From: Pisaster brevispinus
Taxonomy: Eukaryota > Echinodermata > Asteroidea > Forcipulatida > Asteriidae
Direction of reading: 5' to 3'
Assembly: GCA_023634235.1 (NCBI GenBank)
Contig: JAMKCF010000013.1
Span: forward strand, 1,364,001-1,428,000
DNA length: 64,000 nucleotides
The notes beneath the pieces were generated by a model that was given only the letters and a program-made list of their open reading frames with translations, did not search any database and was not told where the DNA came from. Position 1 is the first letter of the stretch; each line of letters opens with the position of its first letter. Below are positions 12,090-24,800 of this stretch, piece by piece. Made by a program: the position numbers and the translations under genes.

Positions 12090-12790
12090 TCTGAGAAAAT
12101 TCAGGCTTTTTGAGTGATTTATATTCACGGATAGTTTGGAGGTTTTTTGGGGGATCGTATAATCGCGGTTGTCGGCAACAGTCATTTTTATAGTGACAGG
12201 GAGGAGATGATGCCTACTGAGCCCTAGTTTGGGTAGGAGCTTCGTGCCAGCAAGGCATGACTGGCATCCAGTGTCTGCCATGGGGCAAGATACAGTGGGG
12301 GTCGGGCTGAGGATGGAGGTAGGGAAACAGAGGACCTGGGTGTCAGACGGGACAGCCTGGATGGAGACATTGATGAAGGGTTGGGGTCGGATGCCCGCTT
12401 CTCCCACGCATCGCAGAACTCGTTGTAGACATGGTGCTGGAGTGTGATTACATGGGCACTATGTGCTGAGACATCACCAACGGAGCAAAGTGAATCGAAG
12501 ATGGCAGTGGCATCATCCCGTGGTAGAGGTTCAGTGAGCGGGGCTAGCTGTTGTTGCTTGCGCAGTGATTGAAAAAACGTTTTCATAGTGGTGTAGGATG
12601 CCACAATTGCAATGGTGCACTTGTGGTTGTAGGCTGTGCATTTCTTCATACGTTCTTGTCTGCTCCATCAGTGACCTGGCTTGCCACATTGACTGCAATG
12701 GTATCCACCCTAATTGTGTCCCTGATCCCATAAACAATACATCTAACATGGATGCCAGCCAGAGGACTTTTTTAAGTTTCAGTTTCAAAC
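12090..12790 (-). mobile_element. LTR-retrotransposon gag-protease remnant
   Basis: Minus strand: a zinc-knuckle-like CSQCGKPGH (about 12674-12705) interrupted by a stop, a charged linker with HHVYNEFCDAW, then a retroviral-type aspartic protease motif MADTGCQSCLAG (about 12247-12281) followed by LGLSRHHLLPVTIKM. The order fits the gag-pol junction of a Ty3-like element. Frameshifts separate the parts; there is no reverse transcriptase nearby. Confidence 0.65.
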
Positions 12791-13559
12791 CACAATGACA
12801 CTCACCAAGGACTCTATAAACTTACCCCACCCTTGTAATACACACTACATGCAGGAGAATGGCCAGAGTCATGCTTCCTACAAAAAAAGAGAATTGCACA
12901 GAGAAAATAGAAGGTGCCCGAGCAACTAATTAATTTAATCTTTACAAGAAAGGAGCAGTATAAACCACAGTGATACTCACCAAGGACTCTATAAACTTAT
13001 CCCTACCTTTTAATACACACTAGGAGCGTGGCCAGAGTCATGCTTCTTGCTATTAAGAGAAGGTTAGGTGCTTTTTCTCTGCTGAAAGCTACGGAAAGAA
13101 AAAGGGCCAAAGATTGTGGACAAACTCGTGTTTAAAGAAAAAGCAAACATGCAAATTACAAATTTGTATTAGTCCCAAGAACATTGGTGGTACACTTCGA
13201 ATCCTTACATTACAAAAATGACTTACAAGTTTGGTACAAATTTAAATTGGCTATTTTTGCTATTTTCTTTTTTGCACTAGTCGTTGACGTTCTCTTCGGC
13301 AGCAAGGTTGTTCGGCTTGGGGACTGTGAACCAAACACAACATACTTTGAGCAAAATTTGGGTAAAACGTAACAGCGTTACTTTTTACTTGTTTCTACTT
13401 GTGTGTCAGTTTGTGGCGTCAGTGACGATTTGATAGCTTCAGTTACGTTGACAAAATGTGCCTGGAAATTCAAAATTCATGCATCACCACAAATGTGCCA
13501 CCTACGTTAAAAATAATCTCATTCGACTCTTGCAATGCAGACAGTTCTTGGCAGTAGCG

Positions 13560-16500
13560 TTGACCATTGGTAGGCCCACAGTGTTTTCCATCTGGGGTCT
13601 GTAGCCAAATGCCATAACTATAGTTGACTTGTTTTCATTTAGTCTGCCTACATTAGGATTCATCTGGGAAAAAATTAGAAAGAAGCCGATTTCAACTGAT
13701 TATGGAAGGTATGGGTGTCAACATTGAAAAAAAAAAGTTACGGCCGATAGGGGATGGGGAACTTGTTTTTTCGGGGGGGGGGGGAGGGGTCATTGACCCA
13801 AATTTTGAATTGAAATGAAAATACTGAAAGTGATGTTTATTTTGTCATGTTATCATCCTGTGAAAAGTTTCACTAGATTGAAGACATGGTGCTGGTTAAC
13901 AAGGAATCGGCAAGCACTTTGTGCCGTTGACATTGCTCTAATGGAGTAGATAGAGTAGATACAGAAGAACTTGGTAGCAATAAAGTGGAATAAGAATAAT
14001 CAGCCATTTGTTTGGGCTAAACTTGTTGGGCCTATAATGAGCCTACTGCCATTTGAGCCTTCTAAATAGTATTTCTAATCAGCAAATTGTTATAATTGAA
14101 ACAAACATGCCTTGAACCCTGTTGATATCAGCCTCCAAAGATGTGATACACTTAAATAGATACATAGAAACTGTGTAAAGAGCTTGCCGATTTTTTTGTT
14201 AACTAGCACCACGTCTTCAATCAAGTGTTACTTTTCACAGGGTGATAAAATGACAAAATAAACATCACATCCGGTATTTTTAAATTCAATTTCCTCTCAT
14301 TTGATACCAAACACAACATACTTTGAGAAAAGCGCAATTCCCCCACCCCTATCGGTTCTTACTTTTTTTTTTAATGTTGGCACCCATACCTAACATTATC
14401 AGTTGAAATCAGCTTCTTTCCAATTTTTCCACATTTGCTAAAGATATGGCTAATTTGGAGTTACTAACAACACTTTAACAGAGGAATCCAGCACACTGTT
14501 GGTGTCAGCTCTTCATGGAAGAGTCTGAATGCTTTTCCGCATCACCAGGTATAAAGTTCAAGTTTCCTTTTTGAGTTTTTCCAACTTTTGGATATTGAAA
14601 CTTATTGTGAACCAAATTTTGTGGATGAGATTGCCTGTTGTATTTTGTCGTACATCTATAACATGCCATTGGAAATTGTGTGTAATGTAGTGTGCATGTA
14701 TGTGTACAGACTTTTGGATCTCTAACATTTCATGGATATGCCAAGGCTTTTATTCAGGTTTATATTCCGACTTGCCAAAGATTGGTTCATAGAGACAGTT
14801 GTAATTCACTTGTCTTTTCACTATTTATATGAGATGAGAAATATGATCTCTAGTTGTATTATTAAATGTTTTCCCTAAAAATGTGTAGTGACAGGAATGT
14901 GGGTTCATAATTTTAGTGTAGTTGCTACATGTACAATGTAAGTGGAATATTTATGTCAGAAATTTAGTAGTTTGGTGTAAACCAACTGTTAATGTACTCG
15001 CCAATTTATGGCAAATTTGTATTAAAAATTTTGGAGTAAGATTTTTGTGTCTGACAATTTCACCACGTATACTGCCATTATAGGAAAAAAAAATCAGGAA
15101 ATGCTTGTATTGTATTGAATTCACTACCCATATTTTTGTTGTCGCCCTAAGTACTAAAAGTGATGGGTTTTGCTCCTTCAAGTGTAGTGTGTTATTTGTG
15201 GATAGAATAAAAATAATTTTGTCAAATACACGTAGCCTGGCTTGGTTCAGGGTGGATTTTGTAGTTGGTTGTGTTGTTTAACTCAGTTTTTGTTCTCACA
15301 GTGCAAGTGAGACTTAATTTACCATTGCCTTTTTGCTTTCCAAGAAATTAAAGTGAACTGTCAAGCCAGTTGTATTTTATTTTCTGTTGTAATCTTGCGC
15401 AGCGTTAAATGGAAGAAAAGTGTCTTGCCTCCCTGTTTAGACCAACAGTTGCTCATTTGAGATGTGAATTTTTAAATAATAAGTTTTCGAAATGTTGCAA
15501 ATATGGTGCACTGAGCCGCTCAGTCTCTTGATTTGTTTTTTCACCACACAGGCCTAATTGTTGCCTGAGAAATCCATTGACCTTACATTGGGCAAAAACG
15601 TTTTTACCTTTTTCTGTTTAATGCTGTAGCTTGTTAAAAAAAGCAGCGCATTGCGACAATTTCCCAACGCATTGCAGTGACTGCGCAATCAGCAAGCTGG
15701 CCATAGTGTCAGATTTGTCCCTTAATTGTTACTTATTGTGAAATTACGTTTTGCTTTGATTAGTTTTAATGGCCTGAAATAACTCTTAGTAAAAGCATGT
15801 GTTTTAAAAATGATTTATGTATAACAGGTAGGCAACTAAAATTGAAATATTTTGAAAAGTGTTGTTTTTGGCCAACCAAATACTTACACTTTTTAGAGGT
15901 AGGTATTTTGTACACACTCACAAAACGTGCAATAAATGATGTCATTTTATCTTTGCACAAAAATATAGCCCAGCAAACACATGTACAATGTCCAACAAGT
16001 ACATACATGAAAAAAGTTTGATGATCGGATGTATATTTTTAGAGATATGGTGGTTGGCAAGGTTGGCTAATTAAATATTTTTGGTAATTATAACTAAGAA
16101 AACTAAGCAATTAAATTAAGCTTATTACATCAAAAGCAATAACTTCATATCCTTCGCTTTGATATGAAACTGGATCTGCCTCTTTTTTATTAAGCTAAAT
16201 ATGACTAAGTATGACTTCAGGACTTACCAAAATGTGAATACAAATCCTATGGGATTACATAGACATTGAGTGTTTGTCATTAGGACGAACACAGAGCTGT
16301 TCTGATTAAAGGGGTATGTTGCCTTCTGTTCTCTTAAAATATTGATGTTTGGAATTGCTCTTTATCCATTTTTAAGAGTTGTTTATGCACTCACACCTAC
16401 ATTTTCATTTAGTTGGACTACGCCAGATTGAGAAATACAGATCAAGTGGTGTCAGATTTGGTGCTGAGGCAACCATCACATGGAAAGAGGAGCAGAGGAA

Positions 16501-19500
16501 GGCCAAACAAAACATACATCAACCAACTATATGAAGACTCCAACCCGACCTGTGATGCCCACAGTGTTTTCCATCTCGGTCTGTGGCCAAATGCCATAAC
16601 TTAGTTTACTTGTATTCATCTAGTCTGCCCAACAGATTTTGAAGTTGGCTACAACACGTAAACAGAGGAATCCAGCACACTGCTGGTGTCAGCTCTTCAT
16701 GAAAGAGTCTGAATGCTTTTCCGCATCACTATTTACACACACTGTACATGTATGGGCTCTTTTCCATTGTATACAGTTCAAGTTTTCTTTTTGAGTTTTT
16801 CCAACTTCTGGATATTTAAACTTATTGTCATTCAAATTTTGTGGATGAGATTGCCTGTTGTATTTTGTTGTACAACTATAACATGCCATTGGAAATTTTG
16901 TGCAGTAAAGTGTGCACGTACATGTAAGTGTATTGACTTTTGGATAACATTTCATGGATATGCCAAGGCTTTTATTCAGGTTTATATTCTGACTTGCCAA
17001 AGATTGGTTTATGGAGACAGTTGTAAATTACTTGTATATTTATGCTTCCACTATTTATATGAGATGAGAAATATGATCTTTATTAAATTTGTTCCCTTAA
17101 AATGTGTAGTGACAGGATTGTGGGTTCATAATGTTAGTGTAGTTGCTAAGTGGAATATTTATGTCAGAAATTTAGTACTTTGGGGTAATCCAACTGTTTG
17201 TACTCACCAATTTATGGCATATTTTTATAAAACATTTTGGAGTAAGATCTTTGTGTCTGACAATTTCACCATGTATACTGCCATTATAGGAAAACATTTT
17301 CAGGAAATGCTTGTATTGTATTAAATTCACTACCCATATTTTTGCTGTAGCCCTAAGTACTACTGGTGATGGGTTTTGCTCCTTCAAGTGTAGTGTTATT
17401 TGTGGATAGAATAAAAATAATTTTGTCAACTAGCCTGGCTTGGTTCAGGGTGGATTTTGTAGTTGGTTGTGTTGTCCAACTCAGTTTTTGTTCTCACGGT
17501 GCAAGTGAGACTTAATCTACCATGCTCTCTACTTTGGGGATGCACTTAATTCATAAATGATTGAATGGATAATATATCTGCTTTTTTGCTTTTTTCAAGA
17601 AATTTAAGTTAACTGTCAACCAGTTGTATTTTATTCTCCATTGTAATCATTCTCAGCATTAAATGGAACAAAAGTGTGTTGCCTGCTCGTTGTGTTCCAA
17701 CAATTGTTCCTTTGAGATGTGAGTTTTTAAATCATATGTTTCAAAATGTTGCAAATTTAGTGCACCGAGCTGCTCAGTCTTTTGTTTTTGTTTTTTTAAC
17801 ACACAGGCTTTTTGTTGCCAGAGAAATCCGTTGACTTTATTTACATTGGACAAAAACATTTGTTAACTTCTTCCGTTTGATGCTGTAGCTTCTTCAAAAT
17901 GCAGCGCATTGCGACAATTTCCGACGCATTGCAGTGACTGCACAATACAGCAAGCTAGCCATGGTATCAGATTTGTCCCTTAATCGTTAATTATTGTGGA
18001 AATACATTGATGAGTTTTAATGGTCTGGAATAACTCTTAGTCAAAGCATGTGTTTTAAAAATGATTTATGTATTATAGGTAACTAAGATTTAACTTATTT
18101 GAAAATTTTAGTTTTTTGACCAACCAAATACTTACACTTTTTAGAGGTAGGTATTTTGTGCACACTCACAAAACGCGCAATAAATGATTTCATGGTGTCT
18201 TTACACAATGTTATGGCCCAGCAAACACATGAACAATGTCCCACAAGTATACATGAACAAAGTTTGATGATCAAACGTATACTTTTAGAGCTATGGTGGT
18301 TGGCAAGATTAGCTAATTCAATATTTTTGGTAATTATAACTGGGAAAACTAAGCAATTAAATTAAGCTTATTACATTTAGCAATTACTTCATATCCTTTG
18401 CTTTGATATGAAACTGCATCTGCCTCTTTCTTATTAAGCTAAATATGACTAAGTATGACTTCAGGAGTTACCAAAATGTGAATACAAATCCTATGGGATT
18501 ACATAGACATTGAGTGTTTGTCATTAGGACGAACACAGAGCTGTTCTGATTAAAGGGGTATGTTGCCTTTTGTTCTCTTAAAATATTGATGTTTGGAATT
18601 GCTCTTTATCCATTTTTAAGAGTTGTTCATGGATTTGCAGTGGCTTTTATTCAGGTTTATATTCTGACTTGCCAAAAACAGGTTCATGGAGATAGTTGTG
18701 AATTACTTGTATATTTATCTTTTCACTATTTATAGGAGATGAGAAATATGATCTCTGGCTGCATTATTAAATTTGTTCCCCAAAAATGTGTGATGATGGG
18801 ATTGTGGGTTCATAATTTTAGTGTAGTTGCTAAGTGGAACATGTATGTCAAAAATTCAGTAGTTTGAGGTAATCCAACTGTTTGTACTCACCAATTTATG
18901 GCAAATTTTTATAAAAACTTTTGGAGTAAGATCTTTGTGTCAGACAATTGCACCATGTATACTGCCATTATAGGACCATTTTTCAGGAAATGCTTACAAG
19001 TATTGTATTGAATTTACTACCCACATTTTTGTTGTCGCCCTAAATACTAATAGTGATGGGTTTTGCTCCTTCAAGTGTAGTGTTTTATTTGTGGATAGAA
19101 TAAAAATAATTTTGTCAACTAGCCTGGCTTGGTTCAGGGTGGATTTTGTAGTTGGTTGTGTTGTCCAACTCGGCTTTTGTTCTCACAGTGCAAGTGAGAC
19201 TTAATCTACCATGCTCTCTACTTTGGGAATGCACTTAATTCATAGGTGATTGAATGGATAATATTTTTGCCTTTTTGCTTTCCAAGAAATTAAAGTGAAC
19301 TGTCAACCAGTTGTATTTTATTCTCCATTGTAATCTTTCTCAGAGTTAGATGGAACAAAAGTGTGTTGCTTGCCTGTTTAGATCCAACATTTGTTCATTT
19401 GAAATGTGATTTTAAATAATAAATTTTCGAAATGTTGCAAATATAGTGCACCGAGCTGCTCAGTCTTTTGTTTTTGTTTTTTTAACACACAGGCCTAATT

Positions 19501-20100
19501 GTTGCCAGAGAAATCCATTGACCTTACATTGGGCAAACAAGTTTTTACCTTCTTCCTTTGATGCTGAAGCTTATTCAAAATGCAGCGCATTGTGGCAATT
19601 TCCGACATATTGAAAACCCATCTCCATGTGATGGTTGCCTCAGCACCAAATCTGACACCAATTTATCTGTATTTCTCAACTTGGCCCACAGTGTTTTCCA
19701 TCTGGGTCTGTGGCCAAATGCCATAACTTAGTTTACTTGTATTCATCTAGTCTGCCCAACAGCTTTTGAAGTTGGCTACATTATGTTAACAGAGGAATCC
19801 AGCACACTGCTGGTGTCAGCTCTTCATGAAAGAGTCTGAATGCTTTTCCGCATCACCAGTTACATACTTAGGGCTCATTTCCATTGTATACAGTTCAAGT
19901 TTTCTTTTCGAGTTTTTCCAACTTTTGGATATTTAAACTTATTGTCATTCAAATTTTGTGGATGAGAGTGCCTGTTGTATTTTTATGTACAACTATAACA
20001 TGCCATTGGAAATTTTGTGTAATGAAGTGTGCATGTAATGTATGTGTATTGACTTTTGGATAACATTTCATGGATTTGCAGTGGCTTTTATTCTTTTATG
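13560..20100 (+). repeat. Rearranged tandem array with about 2.2-kb period
   Basis: A front marker AACAGAGGAATCCAGCACAC occurs at 14477, 16661 and 19788; a mid marker GACTTGCCAAA at about 14770, 16990 and 18667; an end marker GAACACAGAGCTGTTCTGAT at about 16290 and 18530. The first two units are in direct tandem. The third is split and swapped: its back part (18629-19615) precedes its front part (19680-20096), with a short inverted piece between them. Mostly non-coding; function unknown. Absent from copy B. Confidence 0.8.
16413..16545 (+). mobile_element. LINE reverse-transcriptase C-terminal remnant
   Basis: Encodes VSDLVLRQPSHGKRSRGRPN followed by a KTYINQL-like end, the GKRxRGRP tail common in non-LTR retrotransposons. 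The same bases recur inverted at 19620-19690. Confidence 0.55.
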
Positions 20101-20230
20101 CTTTTATGCTCTAAAATTGCAAAGGTCGTGGGTTCAAATCCCATCCGAGTAATATGCCTGTGATTTTGTTTCCACAGAACTTGGGAAAGTACTGAGAATA
20201 CAGTGCTAACACACATCGATGTAGGGTAAA
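20101..20230 (+). repeat. SINE-like repeat with B-box
   Basis: GTGGGTTCAAATCCCATCCG followed by gtactgagaatacagtgctaac. The same family is on the minus strand at 54437-54500 and 54990-55085. Confidence 0.5.
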
Positions 20231-20696
20231 AACCAAAATTAATACAACATTATGTACTCACGCATGAAGAAAAAAGAAGGTCTTTTCGCAATCCTCTTAC
20301 TTCTTTGTGTTCTTGCAAGTTTTCTGCTCCATTCTGTCTGCTTCCTTGTAGAAGACCATTTCACTCATATTCATTGTAGTATGGAAGATCCCTGAGAGTA
20401 TCAGATCTTTTTTTCCTGAACAAACATGAGCCAAAAAGATATTCAGTATGTAGCATTGTGTAGGGAAATGAATCTGTATGCAAATAAAGCATTGAACACA
20501 TTAAACCTTAGTCTTGGGAAAAAAGAAGTTAAAACTTAAAAACATACTAATTGATGATAGAGTTCTTACTGTTTTACCACCACTATTGTAACTTGTAATA
20601 ACACAGTAAACATGATTTACAATGCTTCCTCTTGATTTCATAAACGATTTGCCACCCAGTGTCAATGGAAAATAAAAAACAATCTGTTGAAACAAA

Positions 20697-21026
20697 GTGC
20701 TTACAAAAAGTATGACAGTAGATAAACACCCATATCTTGGAGTCATCATCTCTGAAAATACTAACTGGTCAACTCATATTACTCAAATTGCAAATAAGGC
20801 TAACAGGACGCTTGGCTTTGTTAGACGCAACCTTACTAGATGTGATCCTGAAGCTAAAGCAGCTGCCTACAAGGCCTTAATACTACCTAACTTAAAATGT
20901 GCTTCCACACTATGGAACCCACATAATATAAACCACAATCACATCAATATATCTGAATCAGTACAAGGAAGAGCAGCAAGATTTGTATCGGCAATGTTGA
21001 GTTACACTTCTGAGATTCTGAGATAA
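20697..21026 (+). mobile_element. Non-LTR retrotransposon RT C-terminal fragment
   Basis: A 109-residue open frame with YLGVIISENTNWSTHI, KANRTLGFVRRNL, AAYKALILPNLKCASTLWNP and VQGRAARFV, the thumb and post-palm region of jockey/CR1-like LINEs. The catalytic palm is missing. Confidence 0.75.
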
Positions 21027-21432
21027 CCTACTACTACCGAAACCACAGATTTGGTTTTTCTAGTGTTTATTATGATTTTTTTTTTAAATGTCAGCTTTGG
21101 TGTCGAATTACACAAAAAGGTGCCTCGGGGGAAATTCCTCATAAATCAGATTGTTGTAGTAACGTGTTCAATATGTGTACATGTAGTTGTTCTCATTTTA
21201 CAAATGCGTTGATCGTATACGAATGAAATAGTTAAATTTTGACCAACCATTAACCAACAAAACAGATAGTCATTGTAGATACTTCAAATTAAATGGTCCA
21301 TCAAAATAATTGACTTGATTGTGCATTGAGCTTTCTAATACAGCATAATGCGGCCAAAATTGTTAGTGTGGTGCACATTTTTCAAACAGTCATGCAAACG
21401 TTTGGTAAAGACAGGATTGTTTGCTGTTTTAC

Positions 21433-21573
21433 CTTGTAAAGATAAAGCCAGTTCCAACCAACGCTGATGACAAATAACACTATGAAGACAACACATAGCT
21501 GTTGCCACCATGACACCTGTGTTTTGCTCTCAAACACAACTACTGCAATGCTCAGGATGACCATCAATGAGTA
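21433..21573 (-). pseudogene. CLCC1: CLCC1-A exon 5 (membrane spans 1-2)
   Basis: 141 bases, acceptor ttattccag, donor gtaaaa. Retains both hydrophobic spans and GWNWLYLYK. Differs from copy B by Phe for Cys and Ala for Ile in span 1. Confidence 0.88.
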
Positions 21574-21699
21574 CTGGAATAAAAAAAAAGACAGACATAC
21601 ATCAAAGGTATATATAACACCATCAGTTTTTATATCAATAAATAAACCACAAGGAAAACTGGCTGGGTAAATAGAAATCAATTGTGGTGTGAACGAAGT

Positions 21700-21790
21700 A
21701 AAATTGACTGGAACGGAATTTGAACCTGTAACCTTCGAGTTTACATGCCGGTGCTCCACCATTGAGCTATCTAGCCCTTTTGTATGTTGG
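21700..21790 (-). repeat. tRNA-like repeat (unit A)
   Basis: Minus strand GGGCTAGATAGCTCAATGG with a GGTTCAAATTCCG B-box, related to the arms of the foldback at 1905-2325. Partner in copy B at about 55730-55800. A SINE-type repeat, not a tRNA gene. Confidence 0.6.
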
Positions 21791-22311
21791 CGTCTCCTTA
21801 TTCTAACATCATCTTTGTTACATGACACAAGTCAGAAGTCATACACCAGTATACTGCTGCATAGCCAGGGGTCACACCCAGTTTTTCAATACAAACTGGG
21901 AAGTGGCATTGTAAGGGGTTCACCACAAGGGGAGGCAACTTTTCGTCCCAACGAAACAAGGTTGTGTCACAGGGGGGGGGGGGGCAAGGTTGGTGTCTAC
22001 ATGGAGTCATTCGTTCATTTTGTTTAGGTATTCTTTAAATTTTCAGAGTGAGGTGGACGAGTTTCCTTGTGTCTTTAATAAGCGTATATAATCATATATT
22101 ATATAAATAATATAATCCCTCAGTGAAATCTGGCCTTTCCATTAAACTTGGTTTTGCCTCGTGACATGGAATAGTCCAGATTTCACCTTGTGAATCAGCG
22201 AAAATGCACTCAAATGTATCCAATATTTGTACAATATGGTAAGCACAGTGTACCCAGCACTTTCCCCCCAAGTCTTGCATGGAAAAATCCATAGTCACAC
22301 TATTCAGAAGG

Positions 22312-22368
22312 GATTCGAACCCACAACCTCTGCATATTACCCAGGTGGGATTCGAACCCACAACCCCT
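22312..22368 (-). repeat. Paired B-box SINE ends
   Basis: Two copies of a GGGTTCGAATCCC-type box 37 bases apart next to exon 4; the same pair is in copy B at about 56360-56415. Confidence 0.5.
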
Positions 22369-22409
22369 GCCATTCTAGAGCAGATGTGTTTGAACCATTG
22401 AAGACTTAC

Positions 22410-22631
22410 AAATATGACATTATTCCACTCCAATCCTGTCAGTCTCTCCATCCAAGAGCTCTCGATAATGTTGTCATGGTGAACACCAACCAGCATGTCC
22501 GTCATGAGATCATGGGCATCTACTAGCTTTACTTTACCCTTCTGCTGGACGAACTGTCGTAGTTTATTCCAGTGATAGGAGTTCAGTTCAACTTTGACCT
22601 CAGCTGCTAATGGGATGTCATCTTGCTCTGT
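22410..22631 (-). pseudogene. CLCC1: CLCC1-A exon 4
   Basis: 222 bases, phase 0, acceptor aaactctag, donor gtaagt. Few changes from copy B (Met for Leu in ESSWMERL, Arg for Gln in KLRQF). No frame damage. Confidence 0.86.
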
Positions 22632-23344
22632 CTAGAGTTTAAAGAGAAAACAAGATTAATACAGGTCCTAATTTCATAGAGCTGCTTAGCAAAAGTGAAC
22701 AGGATACCAGTCACAAATGGTACACATGACATGATGTTTTGGCTGGTAACCTAAGGGCTCAGGGGCCTACGGCTCAATTTTATCCATGTATTAAGCAGAA
22801 AATGATATTTAACAAAGCCTCTAATCCTAGAAGTGCCCTGTATTAAATATAAGTAGTGCCTTGCAATTTTGAAAAGAAAATGCTAATAAAAATTCTAGAT
22901 AAAAACAAGAAAAGTCATGTTTGGTAAACACAAATGCCCCGCAAGCCAGTCCGTTTCACAACATTTGACCTATGTGGTCTAAAAATAGGAGGTGTCTGTA
23001 TCCAGAGACCAAGCCACACACCAGTTCATATGCCAAGTCCTTTAAAATTATCACTAGGACATCATTTTTTTTTGTAGGCATAAAATAACAAATAGCATCA
23101 AAAAGGCAACATCTGAAGCAAACAGTGTTCCTAAAGTTAAAACACATGTAAAACATGTAGAACAGAGTGGTTTTTTTTCACAAACAATCTTAGCCAGCGT
23201 GTGCAATGCTTGTGGATACTGTGTCATGTGGGTTGGGAAGGACCAATGGCTGAAGATGTGTACTCATACATATTACAACCCCCCCCCCCAACCATTTCTA
23301 CTATTTTTACATAACATTTTTGTAAAGAAGGTTTAATTATTGTC

Positions 23345-23830
23345 AAGTGGGTTGGGTAGAAGGCTGGGAAGGAAGGGTGGGATGAAGGATGGGTGAGGGA
23401 AGGGGGAGGAGGGGTGGGGAAAGAGGTGGGGAGGGTTGGGTTGGAAGGGGGAGGGGAGGGGGAAGAGGGCGGGAAGGTAGAAGGGAACAATGGGTGGGGG
23501 AGGGGAAGATTGGGTTGGAAGGGGTGGGGAAGAGGGTGGGGAGGTGCAATTAAAGAAGGGGATGATGGATGGGGAAGGGGTGGGGGAAGGGGTGGGGAGG
23601 GTTGGGTTGGAAGGGGAGGGTTGGGGGAAGAGGGAGGGGAGGTGAAAGAAGGGGAGGTAGGTGGGGAAGGGGTGGGGGAATGGGTGGGGGAAGGAGGGGA
23701 AAGGGGTGGGGGAAGGAGTGGGGGAATGGGTGAGGAGGGTTGGGTTGGAAAGGGAGGAGGGGTAGGAGAAGATGCTGGGTGGGGAAGGAGGGGTGGGGAA
23801 GAGGTTTCATGGGGTGGGATGGGATGAAGT
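23345..23830 (+). repeat. G/A-rich tract, about 490 bases almost free of pyrimidines
   Basis: Irregular GGGGAGGG, GGTTGGGTTGGAAGGGG and TGGGGAAGGGG units. It gives long spurious Gly-rich (plus) and Pro-rich (minus) open frames. It is strongly suited to G-quadruplex or triplex formation. Confidence 0.85.
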
Positions 23831-24223
23831 GGTGGGGACAGTGGGGGTCCCCATACATGAAAGTGGCCACACACCAAGTTTGGAGATAATATGCCATGTC
23901 CTTCAAACAAAGTTTGGAGTTGATACGACAAGTCCTAGTCGAGGTTTTGCTCAGACACCATTTCTTTTGTTTTAGCCATAATGACCTTGACATTTGACTG
24001 GGGGGGGGGGGGGGGGGTCCACAAACAATAGACTTTTGAGGGACCCAAAGACCAATCCACAAACCAAGTTTGCAGTTAATATGCAAAGTCCATCTCAAGT
24101 TATCAATCCAACAAAAAATTGTTGTTTTAGCCATAATGACCTCAACATTGGACCAAAGGGGTATCAATAACCAAGTTTTGAGCTGACATTTGAGTCCTCC
24201 TTGAGTTACAATTTGCATGCAAG

Positions 24224-24800
24224 CACACACACACACACACACGCATGTTTGTAAATCCCGCTTACCGAGGACTTCTCTTTGTTCTCCCATTGTTTGGACA
24301 TAGTTTTTTTTAGCGACGTCCCCATTGGGTTTGTACACGAAAACGAAGCGAGGACGTCCTCGCTCTGTCAAACACCCGGATCCCTTTTGTTAAAGTCCTC
24401 GTTTTGAATGGATAGACACGCTCACACACACACAACTTTACATATGGCAGTTACGGGGTACTTCCATTGTTGTTCTATTATTCCCTTTTCTAAAGAAATC
24501 CTCTGTGGGGTACCACTTGAACAAAGAAAACCTTGTGGGGTAGCATTGTTCTATTGTTAAAAATACCCTGTAAGTTGGCGTTTGTAAGGACACCCACGCA
24601 CACACACACTAGTGTGTAAACACCTCCAATCAGGGACCTCCTATTGTCCCTCTTTTGTTTGGACTTTAACTTTTTGGCAACAGCTCCCATTGGTTTTGTA
24701 CACAATTTCGAACTGGGGACCTTTACCCAACCGGGGACCCTATTGTCCTCTTTTGTTATAGGTCCCCGGTTTGAATGTGAAAACAAACTCACGCACACGC
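24224..24800. repeat. Two related repeats bounded by (AC)n tracts
   Basis: Units at about 24245-24435 and 24605-24800 share a pattern: accgaggactt or aaccggggacc, a cccattg...tttgtacac centre, cctcttttgtt, then a reversed copy of the first block and AC-rich ends. A related shorter stretch is in copy B at 53540-53680. Confidence 0.45.

Larger units (their letters stand above)
7826..21432. other. CLCC1-A intron 5, expanded to 13.6 kb
   Basis: Copy B has 3.1 kb here. The extra DNA carries a TIR element (9752-10069), degraded coding fragments of mobile elements (10713-11680, 12090-12790), a rearranged 2.2-kb-period array (13560-20100) and a LINE fragment (20697-21026). The 8100-9750 part, including a GC-richer stretch at 8440-8760 and clean AT-rich DNA after it, holds no gene I can support. 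Confidence 0.7.
21574..22409. other. CLCC1-A intron 4
   Basis: Contains a minus-strand tRNA-like repeat (about 21700-21790), a poly-G tract near 21971 and two B-box repeats (GGATTCGAACCCACAACC at about 22312 and 22349). Collinear with 55600-56459. Confidence 0.6.

Noticed and set aside
23224..24371. Long Pro-rich (minus) and Gly-rich (plus) open frames of 140-270 codons
   Set aside because: They arise from the G/A-rich tract, have no non-repetitive domain, and are absent from copy B.
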